Shown: positions 22,905-32,640 of the stretch, one piece after another
Layout of the letters: each line of letters starts with the position of its first letter
How positions within the stretch are numbered: the first letter of the stretch is position 1
From: Acanthococcus lagerstroemiae
Taxonomy: Eukaryota > Arthropoda > Insecta > Hemiptera > Eriococcidae
Length of the DNA: 64,000 nucleotides
Direction of reading: 5' to 3'
Assembly: GCA_031841125.1 (NCBI GenBank)
Contig: CM063107.1
Location: 23,826,499-23,890,498, forward strand
Notes under the pieces: generated by a model
Databases searched by the model: none
The model's input: the letters and a program-made list of their open reading frames with translations, nothing else
What the model was told of the DNA's origin: nothing
Made by a program: the position numbers and the translations under genes

Positions 22905-24975
22905 TGTTGTGGTGGGACGTATGCAATGCACGCAAAGTGGCCCCTATGGAACCGCACCCCCGGCCCCGTAAACTACCCTTTCGATCATCGCATTAGTGGC
23001 CGGAGGGACGCTTTGGGGCCGGGCCCGAGCCTCCATTTCGATATGCCGCTTCCGTTGCGGGTGTCCTGCAAGAGCCACCATGGGGTTCCCTACTGACCGA
23101 GATTCGCGCTCCCCAAGCGCTAGTCTGGAATTCAGGTCCCCACAGCCGGACGCGCTTCCTTTTGACTCACCCTTCACCTCCTCGTTATGGTCCTTGTGGC
23201 GACGCAGGCAGGTGACGATGACGGGGGAGCCCTGTCCGCAGCGCAGCCGCAGTAGCTGTCCTAGGATGGTGCAGAGTTGTCCTGTTCGTTGGTGTAGGCC
23301 GAGCTTGGTTCGTCGTCGGCTCTCTGCCTCGACCATTCCGTCTGCATTTTCCTCTTCATGATGGCCGGGACAAAGGCCGACACCCGGTTCCAACTGCTTC
23401 TACTTTGCATCATCTCTGGAACCAGGGTGTCCGGCGCGAGACGGCTGATCACGCCGTCGTCGTCGTTGATTCTTTCTCTTCTTCTTCCGCCGTCAGAATC
23501 GATCGCTGTTGTGGCTGTTCCGCGCCTCTCCTGCTCCCAGGCCTCACACTCGAACAGGGTGTGTCAAGGTGTGTCCTCCGCCCCTCGATCACTATATGTG
23601 CATACGGAGCTCGGCGCTATCGCCATCCGATGTAGGTACGTGACGAAGCATCCGTGACCGCTTAGGACTTGGGTCAGGTGGAAATTCAGCTCTCCGTGAG
23701 ATCTTCCTGCCCATCCATCGAGGTCGCGTATCAGCGCTCGGGTCCACTCGCCCTTGATTAAATGAGCGAGCGCGTTCTTCCACTTCCGAAGCGTGTCCAG
23801 CTGGATGACTCGCTTGACTCGAAGTGCTTCCCATTTCATCTTCGCTCTCTTCTTCGTACCATATTCTCCGCTGTTTCGCCGACCTTGAGTTCGATCGGCG
23901 GTATACACGCTAACACGCCTACTGCCTCCGAAGGAACAGTGCGGTACGCACTAACACACCTCATTGCAGCTTTTCACTGAATCTACTCCATCTCCGCTCT
24001 TCTGTAGGGAATCTTGATGGCGTCGAGGACCGACATGATGACGTGACGTACATCTTTCTCCGCTTCTCTCTCGACCCCCCTAAGTTCGACATCAGACGGG
24101 GCGACTGTTCTGCTACTCGATCCGCCTTCTCAGCTGCCTGTTGGAAGTGCTCTCGGAAATGCAACTTTCCGTTGAACCACAGCCCCAGGTACTTCATGGC
24201 TGAACACTGCCCAATCTACCTTTTAGGACAAAGGTAGCTGGGCTGTACTTGCGTCGCTTCGTGAACAAGCCAGCTTCCGTCTTCTGTACTGCTAAGCACA
24301 GTCCTGCCAACTCAATCCAGTGCGTCAGTATCTCCAACGCCTGGTTAACTCGTCGCACGACCTCTGCTGTCGTTTCAGCTTGGCATACCACCAGCGTGTC
24401 GTCTGCGTAGCAGAGCAGCTTGACGCCTGGTGTAGTGCCAGCCTCAGCATTCCGTTGAAGGCGCGGGCCATCTCCCTGGTGACGGGTTCAGCCGCCAGAT
24501 CCATCTCTATGTGGCGGCCGTTGAAATAACTGCGAATGATGCGTACAAGGTAGCCAGGTACCCGCGCCAACTCCTATGCCTCCATGATACACGTATACGG
24601 AATCGAGCTGAACGCGTTCTTGATATGTCGAGGCTGACCGCCGCGCAGAACTCCCCACTCGCGGATCGCCTTCTGCGCCAAACTCTTCAACTTCAGCGCG
24701 GCGTCCGCAGTCGAGCGGCTAGTTCTGACTCCGTAATGACTGTTCGAAATTGTCTTCCGCTTCCAAAAGTGCTCCTCCAGCCTATCCACGATGGTTCGCT
24801 TGAACGCCTTGCCGACGGTGTTGAGCAGGTAAATAGGCCGGTACGAGGACGGCTGGCTTTCTGGCGTTCCTGGCTTCTTGATCAGTGCCAGCTGCGCCGT
24901 CTTCCATCTGCTGGGAAATGTTCCTTCCTGCAACTCGCGATTGAAGACATTCTTTGTCTTCGAGAGCCTGCAAGA
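22905..24975 (-). pseudogene. R1-like LINE, RT to 3' end
   Basis: A GC-rich non-LTR element read right to left, unlike its AT-rich surroundings. RT starts inside the fingers with ELQEGTFPSRWKTAQLALIK and SSYRPIYLLNTVGKAFKR, then SHYGVRTSRSTADA. The catalytic YADD is intact (24399-24410, context LLCYADDTLVV). MKYLGLWFNGKLHFREHF and the C-terminal GHGCFVTYLHRM region follow, with HTLFECEAWEQERR in another frame. The 3' end is CGTCCCACCACAAC at about 22905. The endonuclease and ORF1 are missing. Several frameshifts. Clade inferred from the C-terminal motif; the insertion is not in rDNA. Confidence 0.82.
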
Positions 24976-27480
24976 TTGTGTTAGTAACTCCATTTATTTG
25001 TTCTGTGGTAGAATGTTTTGTTTTTTTTGGAATCCAAACAGTATCGGGTATTAGTTTCTTCTGCTCAATAATGGTTCCTAGTCTGCTCAGTATTATTTTT
25101 CAAATATTTTGGAGATGACAGAAAGCAGTGCGATAGGGCGATAGCTGCTAGGAAGTTCAGGTGGCTTGCTGGGTTTAAGTATGACGATCATCTTCGCCTG
25201 TTTCTAGGCCCGCGGAATATAGCGAAGAAGAATAGCTGCATTTACATAATGTGGCAGTTTCTATAAAAAAGGGTAACTTTGTCGATCGATCGAAGTCTCA
25301 GAAAACGTGAAAAAAGAAAAACAAATTTTTTGGTCAAAAAAATCATTTTGGAGATTTTGGTTGATTTCTATAGAAAAACATCGCAATAACGAAGAGACAA
25401 AATTGACGCGCATGAGAGAAAAGAGGGGGAGAGAGAAAGAGAATTATGAAAGAGAATGAGAAAATAATGCGAATGTCTACGTTCGCTTCTTCGTGGTTTT
25501 TCGGAGCTCACGAATAAATCCGATGTTCTGAATTGTTACCACGCAGAAGAGCGAAAAATTACCTTTCCAACAAGCCCCCGTCAAGACTGGTAACGTGATT
25601 CCGCGGCGAGTTAGAGCCGCTTGATGGAGTGGGAGAAAAAGGTGTGTCTAACTTTAAACGTGTTTTCGGGCGTTCTTGTTACACTCATCTTTGACCGCGT
25701 GTATCTCGGGAACAAAAAACGTTACAAATCTCACCTATAACTCGTTGAAACGGGCATTCATTCCTCTATTACGTACTGTCGGTAACTCAAAATTTGTCGG
25801 ATTGACAAAGTTACCCCTTTTTATAGAAACTGCCACTATTATTCGCGTGGTGTAGTCTATGCCTTTACCAGAGATCTGACGAAGCATAATTGGCGGCATT
25901 CGGTCTGGGCCAGGAGACTTACATAGTTTGAGCCCATCAGTTTTAACTTGGCGACTTCCATGGGAAATGTATGTCGGATTCTGGTTCCATCCGGAAATGC
26001 AGGAAAAGTTTGTGATGGATCAATGTTTAAGGAAATATTGTTGATCTTGAAGACATCTTCATAGTGCTATGCCATCAGTTCGACTTTTTCTGCATCACTT
26101 CTGGCCCATGACCTATCAGTAGCTTTGATAGGAAGTCTGGCAGGAGGGGGCACCGAATTCGTTTGGCGGTGGTCCAAAGTGAATATCCCGCTTCCTTGGT
26201 AGGTGCCAACTCTTCAAGATAGTCATTCTTCCATTGGTGGGTAGCTTTGGTTGTGTCTTTGAAGAAACAATTTAGACACGTCTTATTTTCAGCAGTACGA
26301 TTTCTCTGCTAGATCCTCCTGGCTTGACGATGACGGCGTACCAGGCTCCGATTGAAGTTGGGGTAAGCCACTGTTGATTCAGGGATGTCCTTGTAGACTG
26401 TGCTACTTTGGACACACTCCAGAAGAATAATGGGGAGTAACTCAGCTTCGTGATCCAATTCTTTGGGGTTGCATAGAGTAACGTTTAAGTTAATGCGTTT
26501 GTCGAGACTGTCACGATAGCCATCCCAGTTAAATATTATCGTGAGATAATCCGATCCCAGATCGATTTAGGTCTCAGCATGGCAGTTGCGTTCAGCAGTT
26601 CCTTTGTACATGAACAAATCAATGATATCCGGCACCTTGTTAGTATCGGTGGGCCAGTACGTAAGACTGCCTGGCGAGATAGTAAAACCATTTGATTGTC
26701 TAATCGCTTTGTATAGTACTCTTCCACGAGGCGAATGTATGCGCAACCCCCAGTCAGAGAGCTTGGCATTGAAGTCACCTTCTAGGACCCACTTACTGCC
26801 AAAGTGCCTGAAAAAGTCTTCAAACTCCTACTGTTCTGGAGGACATCGCGGAGGGCAATAAATACTTCCGACGCATATGTATAGTTGTTGCAACAAACAG
26901 CAATTACAGATGACTGAGTAGCTGAACACTGTCAGTTACAAAAGCACCGACATCGTAGTGTTGAATACATCTTTTGATAATGACAGCAGAGCCTCCCCGA
27001 AGACTGCCACTAGGATGATTTGCTGCATACACATACCGCATAATTACGTATCTTCGGTAGGTTGACTGGGCTGATGAGATGGGTCTTAGAGACTCAATAT
27101 CAATGTTGTGCATGCACATGAATGATTCCAGCTCAGTTTTCTTCAATGTTAGTCCGTTGGCATTCCAACACATAAGCTTCAGTTGCGTGACTGGGCTCAT
27201 TGCTTCTGAGTTTTACGGGGTGGACTGACGAATTCCTTGGTATTTTCGTTTTAAAGTGACAAGGTACGTTTTTCGAGACTATCAGATCTATGTTCGTAAT
27301 TTTACTCGGGTGAGCTCTTTGAGACGCCTCTGTGCGTTCAAGAAGTTTGAGAATTTTTTCAGTCTCGGTACCTGGCTGAGGAGAAATTGTGGCCTGCGAG
27401 GAAACATTCGAAGCGTGGCTTGTTGGTGCTCTTTGTACAGTTTGCAATGCTATGCGCTGCATTTTTTGTCTGAACATTTT
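24976..27480 (-). pseudogene. Jockey-like LINE, ORF1 end to RT, truncated
   Basis: Read right to left: an ORF1-like tail (27477-27133), then an apurinic endonuclease beginning MSPVTQLKLMCWNANGLT and containing SGSLRGGSAVIIKRCIQHYD, GDFNAK (about 26763-26780), SGSLTYWPTDTNKVPDIIDL and KSIWDRIISR. RT fingers follow, with QAKMIVILKPSKPPELPSSY (25190-25130) and FGFQKK. It breaks off in the palm near NTILQALEDKE at 24976, where the R1-like element starts on the same strand. A MITE splits it at 25251-25836. Frameshifted and inactive. Confidence 0.82.
25251..25836. mobile_element. MITE with 34-bp inverted repeats inside the Jockey-like element
   Basis: GTGGCAGTTTCTATAAAAAA (25251) and its inverted counterpart TTTATAGAAACTGCCAC (ending 25836) form near-perfect inverted repeats that also include GGGTAACTTTGTC. 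The 586-bp element interrupts Jockey RT coding sequence that resumes on both sides. No transposase frame. Target duplication could not be fixed. Confidence 0.85.
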
Positions 27481-27720
27481 TTTTTTATTTTTTTTGAAAA
27501 GCGAAATTTAGCCGAGATATGCTCAAAAAACCTGTTCGAGTCGCAGTTTTCCGGATCTGGGGGTGGAGCGTACACCGGAGGGGTACGGACTTTTAGTATG
27601 TTATTTACTACGACGTCTCCAACACATGTGCCGAGTTTCATCTTTCTTGAATTTCTTTCCATTTTATACATTTTTGACCAATTCTCCTGGACTGTTTGGC
27701 TTTCTACATAACATGATATC
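27480..27720. repeat. Relative of the 51.8/56.6-kb terminal inverted repeat
   Basis: Plus-strand blocks TTAGCCGAGATATGCTCAAA, then an AC/GG-rich stretch, GGACTTTTAGTATGTTATTT and GTGCCGAGTTTCATCTTTCT. They follow the same order and spacing as TTAGCGAGATATAAGC, GGGACTTTTAGTATGTTGTT and GTACCAAGTTTCAGCTTTCT at 56600-56750. Only one end is present here. Confidence 0.55.
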
Positions 27721-28765
27721 ATGACGTCATGACATTCCCCGGCCTAATCTGCCAATCCCCGTTTTACTATGAAACTTGAAAAATATTCCTTCTCTGTATT
27801 CGGTGCCTCATTTCTGCACCAAAAATTACAGCTGCTGTACATGCTTTTTCTACAAAATCCAGAAATTTTTCATTCTAATGCCCACTCAACACTTTTTTTG
27901 TTTTAAACGACGAAAACTTCGGATAAAGCATAAAAATCAAATTTATTGTTAGATTTAATATTTCGGTTAAGCTTTAAACGTTTTAAGTTACCAACTTTTT
28001 CCTGTATACTCATGGCCGTGCACTACATCCGCTTAAAATTTATTATATGACTCGCAAATTGAATCTGGCGCAGACAATGTGGCTGGACGTGTTAATACTA
28101 GTAAAAGACTTCTTCGTTTCGAGTACATCTACTGTCGTTTTTTTTTTCAAACTCTCGCGTTGGCAGGGGTTTCTTGAAACACAATTTCTGTATATTTTTC
28201 AATGTAGATCAGCAAAAATTGGATCAACAGTATCTGCTACAAGAGTGTAATCGAATACAACATCTCGTGATATTGCTATATCTACTTTTTAGCTATACAT
28301 AGAATTGGAACGACAGATTTTATGTCCTGTACGTGTGCGTGTTCGATTGGCGTGGGTGAGGAACTTATTTCGCTGAATGTTTTCTGCAATTCTGCATTCA
28401 GTTTCGCGCGGACGCTCGAAAAAGTTGCTTTCAAACTCGTCTCTTCGATTTAGGCTCACTCGAGTCCATTAACAAAGTGAAATTCGGCTCGACTACTTTT
28501 GCAGTGTGCGAGAATCGCCCTGTTTTTCCATTATCGGCCCTACAATCTTCTAAGCGAAGAATTCTGAGCAATAATTCTAAATTAAACGCGTATAGGCTTT
28601 TAAAAGTTCAATTCGAAAGAACGGACAACGTTCTTAGATAATAATACTCTCTACGTGACTGCGAAAGTCTTCACAAATCGAAATCGCTATTTTGCTTACT
28701 GGTTGCTGACTACAAATTTTTTTTAATTATCTGTTAAGATTTTGCTCGAATATGAAGACACTACC
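27721..28765. other. Unassigned, apparently low-repeat DNA
   Basis: No element recognised. A palindrome ATGACGTCAT (27721-27730), containing the CRE-like octamer TGACGTCA, sits at the left edge. No open frame worth calling. Confidence 0.3.
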
Positions 28766-28773
28766 GTATTTCA

Positions 28774-29544
28774 CAGAGGCGGATTTAGACTTCGATTTAG
28801 AGGGGGGTCATAGAGTTATTTTTGTAACGGGGGGGGGGGGGGGTAAAAATATGAACAGTAAAAACATGTTTATTTTTGTCGACGTCAAACTGAATCTGGC
28901 GGTAAATATGGAGCAAAGCTAAACCAGTGAGCCGTTCCTCCTCCATGGTTGATCTCAACCAAGTTTTGAGCCGCCGTAGGGTTGAATAACTTTGCTCAGC
29001 GGTCGCCGCGCTTACGGGAGAATTTTCAGCAGGATCTGGATACATGGATAAAGGTCCACATCACAAGCCTGAATGATCTCTGTCAATGAATCCGGGATTT
29101 TCTCGCCATCTTAGTCTATTCGTTTCCATTTGACCACCCACGTGCGAAACTCAGCTACGACTTCAGAAGCAGGAACACTCAGGAGACCTTCATATCATTG
29201 AGCCACTTTCAGGGCACGAACACTTTCAAATTGAACAGCTCCATGACATCTGGGGAGAGCCTGTCTTCCAAGTCGAAAGTGATGCTGTCCAACAGGGGAA
29301 TGTATACAGCCCTTCGGAAGTACTCTTCAACGTTCTCGGCGCTGTACATAGACCACGTAGACTCAGTATCATACAGGCGGTGTCAACTGTCTGCTGTCAT
29401 GGAGTTAGGGTTGCGTTTTTAATTCTTATCATTGTAACATGAAATTATGCTACCAAGTTTCTAAACTATTGGGGCCGTAATAAAAAAAAGGTTCATGATT
29501 AAGGGGGGTCATGACCCCCATGACCGCCCTTGGATCCGCTCCTG
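28774..29544 (-). mobile_element. hAT element, internally deleted, with 8-bp target duplication
   Basis: Ends CAGAGGCGGATTTAGA (28774) and TTGGATCCGCTCCTG (to 29544) are hAT-type terminal inverted repeats. They are flanked by a perfect 8-bp duplication GTATTTCA (28766-28773, 29545-29552). Only the last part of the transposase remains, so about 771 bp of a larger element survive. A G18 tract lies just inside the left end. Confidence 0.93.
28797..29420 (-). pseudogene. hAT transposase C-terminal fragment (dimerisation domain)
   Basis: The 3' frame (29045-28797) reads PVSAATAEQSYSTLRRLKTW, RSTMEEERLTGLALL, the hallmark hAT C-terminal dimerisation motif. Upstream, 29400-29250 reads VEEYFRRAVYIPLLDSITFD and DRLSPDVMELFNLKVF, the segment before it. 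A frameshift and stops separate the two. The N-terminal zinc finger and the first DDE residues are absent. Confidence 0.9.
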
Positions 29545-29559
29545 GTATTTCATGTCAAT

Positions 29560-29957
29560 ACTAGATATGCAACTGCAGTACCCACAGTAAAATTAGATGC
29601 TAAGATAGCTTCATTTGGGGAACACCTGTGCATTGAAAAATCATACTGAGCTAAGTGCTAGAAATGAAGTTTTGAGGGAAACGAGAAAACCAGTGTACAA
29701 GTTCTACAATTAGTAATGTGCAGAAGTTGTCTTTATAGAATAATTTGGACAAAAAATGTCCGGAATGTAGCGCTACGTTCAGGAGTATGAATCCTGGCGG
29801 CTTCCATTTCTGGCCTTGATTATTTTTTATTTTCGAGTATTTCAAGGTCGGGTACGTTGAGATGGCAATGAGAGCAATTAACCCTCCCAAAAATATTCGT
29901 GAAAATCGAAAACGCTTCACGAATAGCAATTTTAAAGTCTCAAAAGAACTAGGTAGA
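29560..29957. other. Unassigned DNA
   Basis: No element or gene recognised. The 92-codon minus-strand frame at 29651-29929 has a hydrophobic start but no known motif or splice context. Confidence 0.3.
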
Positions 29958-30412
29958 CAGGGACGAAACTAAAGGGGGTGTGGGGGGTTGAAACATCTTT
30001 CCAATAATTTGGCAGTCGGCAAATTTTGGAACTGTTCATTTGAATTTTTCATTTTTTATGAATGTTTGTTTGCTTTTTTTTTTCAATTAACAAATATTTC
30101 GATTAAGACATCGGCAAATGTTTTATTTTTTTAAAATTTTGTCAGCGAATTTTTAGTTTTAAAAAAATATTTGTCGGCAAATTTTTCTTCTCCACCTCCC
30201 CAAACTGAAAGTCATATTTCGTTTCTGAAAATGGAGTACCTCTGACTCCTGTCAGAGACTAGTCAGTCAAAAGCCGAAGGTTTCAAGCTGAGTATCCACC
30301 GTTATCTGAAAGGTTGAAACAAAGCTGAAATGTGGAAGACATTTCGAAAATCTGAAAGCCGGTAGCAAACGTTGAATTTCGAATTTCAATGACTGTTCTG
30401 TTTTTACTATTT

Positions 30413-31016
30413 GTGACGCGCCATGAGAAACCATACCTTCGAGTGAAGAGGGTCGAAAATGAAATTTTGACTGATTCTAATAGAGAAAAGAATGGAGAAT
30501 CCAATGCCGCAAACCGCAGCTCAATCGGAGCAAAATTCTCAGAGATATGCCATTTTGAAGTTGGAAACTACTAAAAAGTACTTTTCGAGAAAAACAGCTT
30601 TAAAGTTTTTCGTTCGGACATTGCTTAAATTACCAAGTTCTCCGAAGGTATTATAATTGAAAATTAGCCCCCCCCCCCGAGTAAAATTTTATGAGGAATT
30701 CAATGGTGTAGGTTTCAGGTTTGCTAAAATAAAACTGACAAATGTATGCAAATAAAGTTTATTATAAAAAAAAATGTATGTAAATGACGTTGATTATAAA
30801 AAGAAATCTATCATACAAAAAATTTTTTTAAATAAAAATTAAACAAATAAACAACAAAACAATCGAGTATGGGTGCCTAAGATGTTCTTCAGATACTCTA
30901 GAACACATTTCCGGCAAAAAGTCATTTGTGATCAAAATCAATTTTTCAACGTGTTTTAGCGTTTTTCTTGAAAACAACTTTTTCACCCGAAGGTATGGTT
31001 TCTCATGGCGCGTCAC
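30413..31016. mobile_element. 604-bp inverted-repeat element
   Basis: Ends GTGACGCGCCATGAGAAACC... and ...GGTTTCTCATGGCGCGTCAC are near-perfect inverted repeats of about 36 bp (two mismatches). They are flanked by ATTT on both sides (30409-30412 and 31017-31020), a possible 4-bp duplication. Both ends by chance encode TRHEKPYLRV in opposite open frames, which is not a gene. It sits cleanly inside the C segment of composite-repeat copy 2. Confidence 0.88.
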
Positions 31017-31250
31017 ATTTGTAGATTCTCTGTTTAACCTAAAGCCTGAAATTTGTGAAAGTTGAATATTTTATTGAAATCTAAAAGTTGAAAACAAAAG
31101 ACTTATTTTCCAATATCACAAGCTGAATCCGATAGCAAACGTTCTATTGTTTAATTTACGGGCTTTGGTCCTGGTGAATATAGGAGGGAAATTTAGTCTG
31201 GAACAAAAGTCAAAACTCCATGTGTTTTTCCTATACGATTAAAATTCAGG

Positions 31251-31645
31251 TGGCTTGGTGGCCGAGTGGATTCGAACGCTGCCTCCTAAACCACTGAACG
31301 TAGGTTTGAATCTCAGTACGAAAGGCGAATTTTTAAGATGAAAAACATGATAAGGAAATAACAAAATACAAGAATATATGAAAAACTTCTAACATCTGAC
31401 CAAACCACACTGATTGTAGCAAGAGGTGGAGTTCAATTTCATTGTTCCGCCGGAATCCAAAAAGACTACAATTGGGTTAGCCACACCTATAGACTACGAA
31501 CACCTGATTAGTCTGGTGTGCCATGCAGGTTGCATGTCCGTTATAGAGAAGGAAAACTCTTTCATAACCATTCCTCAGTAATGGCTTGTCACCAAGGGGA
31601 ATTAGACTATAACCCTTGTATCAAAATAATTGATCAAGGAGGCCT
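31251..31645 (+). mobile_element. SINE-2 with tRNA-like head
   Basis: Starts GTGGCTTGGTGGCCGAGTGG (A box TGGCCGAGTGG, class with long variable arm) with B box GGTTTGAATCT about 50 bp on, then a body shared with 1394-1660. This is a tRNA-derived RNA polymerase III promoter on a non-coding body. Not a tRNA gene, because the acceptor stem does not pair. Inserted in composite-repeat copy 2. Confidence 0.75.
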
Positions 31646-32214
31646 ATGTCCCAATGGCTGGACCGAAACAGATCTGTTTCAAGGCTAGAACTCTGTAGAT
31701 TTTTTTTTGTTGATTTTATTGGAACCAGTTTAGAAGACGAATCAGAGGAAATTCATTAAAAAAATCACTAAGAGTAAATAACGAGCACCTTAATGTGTAA
31801 AGGAAGTTGTGTGTTCCTCTCAAGTACAAGTATTCCTGAAAGTTGTGGGTTCCATTCCTAACATCCTTCCTGCTTACCCTCCCCGACTAGGATATGTTCA
31901 TGTGTGCAAATGTGAGTGCTTGGGGGATGAGGTTCCAATCTGAATTTGCAGGGACGAATCTATAAGGCGGGTGAAACACCCCCAATAATTAGGCGGTCGG
32001 CAAATTTTGAAACTGTTCATTTGAATTTTTCATTTTCTAATAACGTTTGTTTCGTTTGTTTTTTCAATTAAAAATATTTTGATTGAAAAATCGGCAAATA
32101 ATCAATTTTAAAAAAAATTTGTCGGCGAGTTTTTAGTTTTCAAAAAGTATTTGTCGGTAAATTTTTCTTCTCCACCCCTCCAAACTGAAAGTTAAGTTTT
32201 GTCCCTGCTGTTAG

Positions 32215-32640
32215 AAGCTGAAGGAGTTCCAAGGAACCCTAAACAAATGCGAAAGAATCTCGCAAGTTGCTAACGAACCTTTAAGGGTTATAGCAAGTTT
32301 TCAACTAGTCTAAAAGAGTCTTACAGAGTCTTAAACAACTTTTCAAAAATCCTGAACAAGCCTTAAAAAGTTGTACAGAGCCTTGAAATTTTTAAAAGTT
32401 GTCATTCGAAATCTTCATTATGATTGGAAGAATCTGACAGAATCTTTAAAAAATTATGAAAAAGTTATAAAAAGTCTAAATCAAGTCTTGAACAGTCTGA
32501 CTGAATATTAACAATATTTGAAAAAGGCTTTTAAGAAGTGTCTTCAGTATAGGATTCTTTTTTTAAATTATGCTCCTGTCTTGAACAGTCTTGAGAAATT
32601 CTAAAAGCTCGAATAGTCCGGGAGTCTTAAAAAGCCTGCC
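32215..32640. repeat. Quasi-periodic AGTCTT-type sequence
   Basis: Words like GAGTCTTACAGAGTCTTAAA, AAGCCTTAAAAAGTTG and AAGTCTTGAACAGTCT repeat every 11-14 bases. Same class as 4370-4865 on the other strand. Confidence 0.5.

Larger units (their letters stand above)
29958..32207 (+). mobile_element. Composite repeat A-BCD-A, copy 2, with two later insertions
   Basis: Direct A segments at 29958-30227 (CAGGGACGAAAC...) and 31949-32207 (ends TTTTGTCCCTG) flank B, C and D in the same order as copy 1. C is split by an inverted-repeat DNA element (30413-31016) and again by SINE-2 (31251-31645). This copy therefore predates both insertions. Confidence 0.75.

Noticed and set aside
22996..24984. Several long forward frames in the GC-rich block
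   Set aside because: They are antisense shadows of the R1-like element, whose RT motifs are on the minus strand.
27721..27730. CRE-like palindrome TGACGTCA as a regulatory site
   Set aside because: A single octamer with no promoter or gene nearby; expected by chance in this length.
30389..31016. Two frames both encoding TRHEKPYLRV as a duplicated peptide gene
   Set aside because: They are the two terminal inverted repeats of the 604-bp element read from either end.
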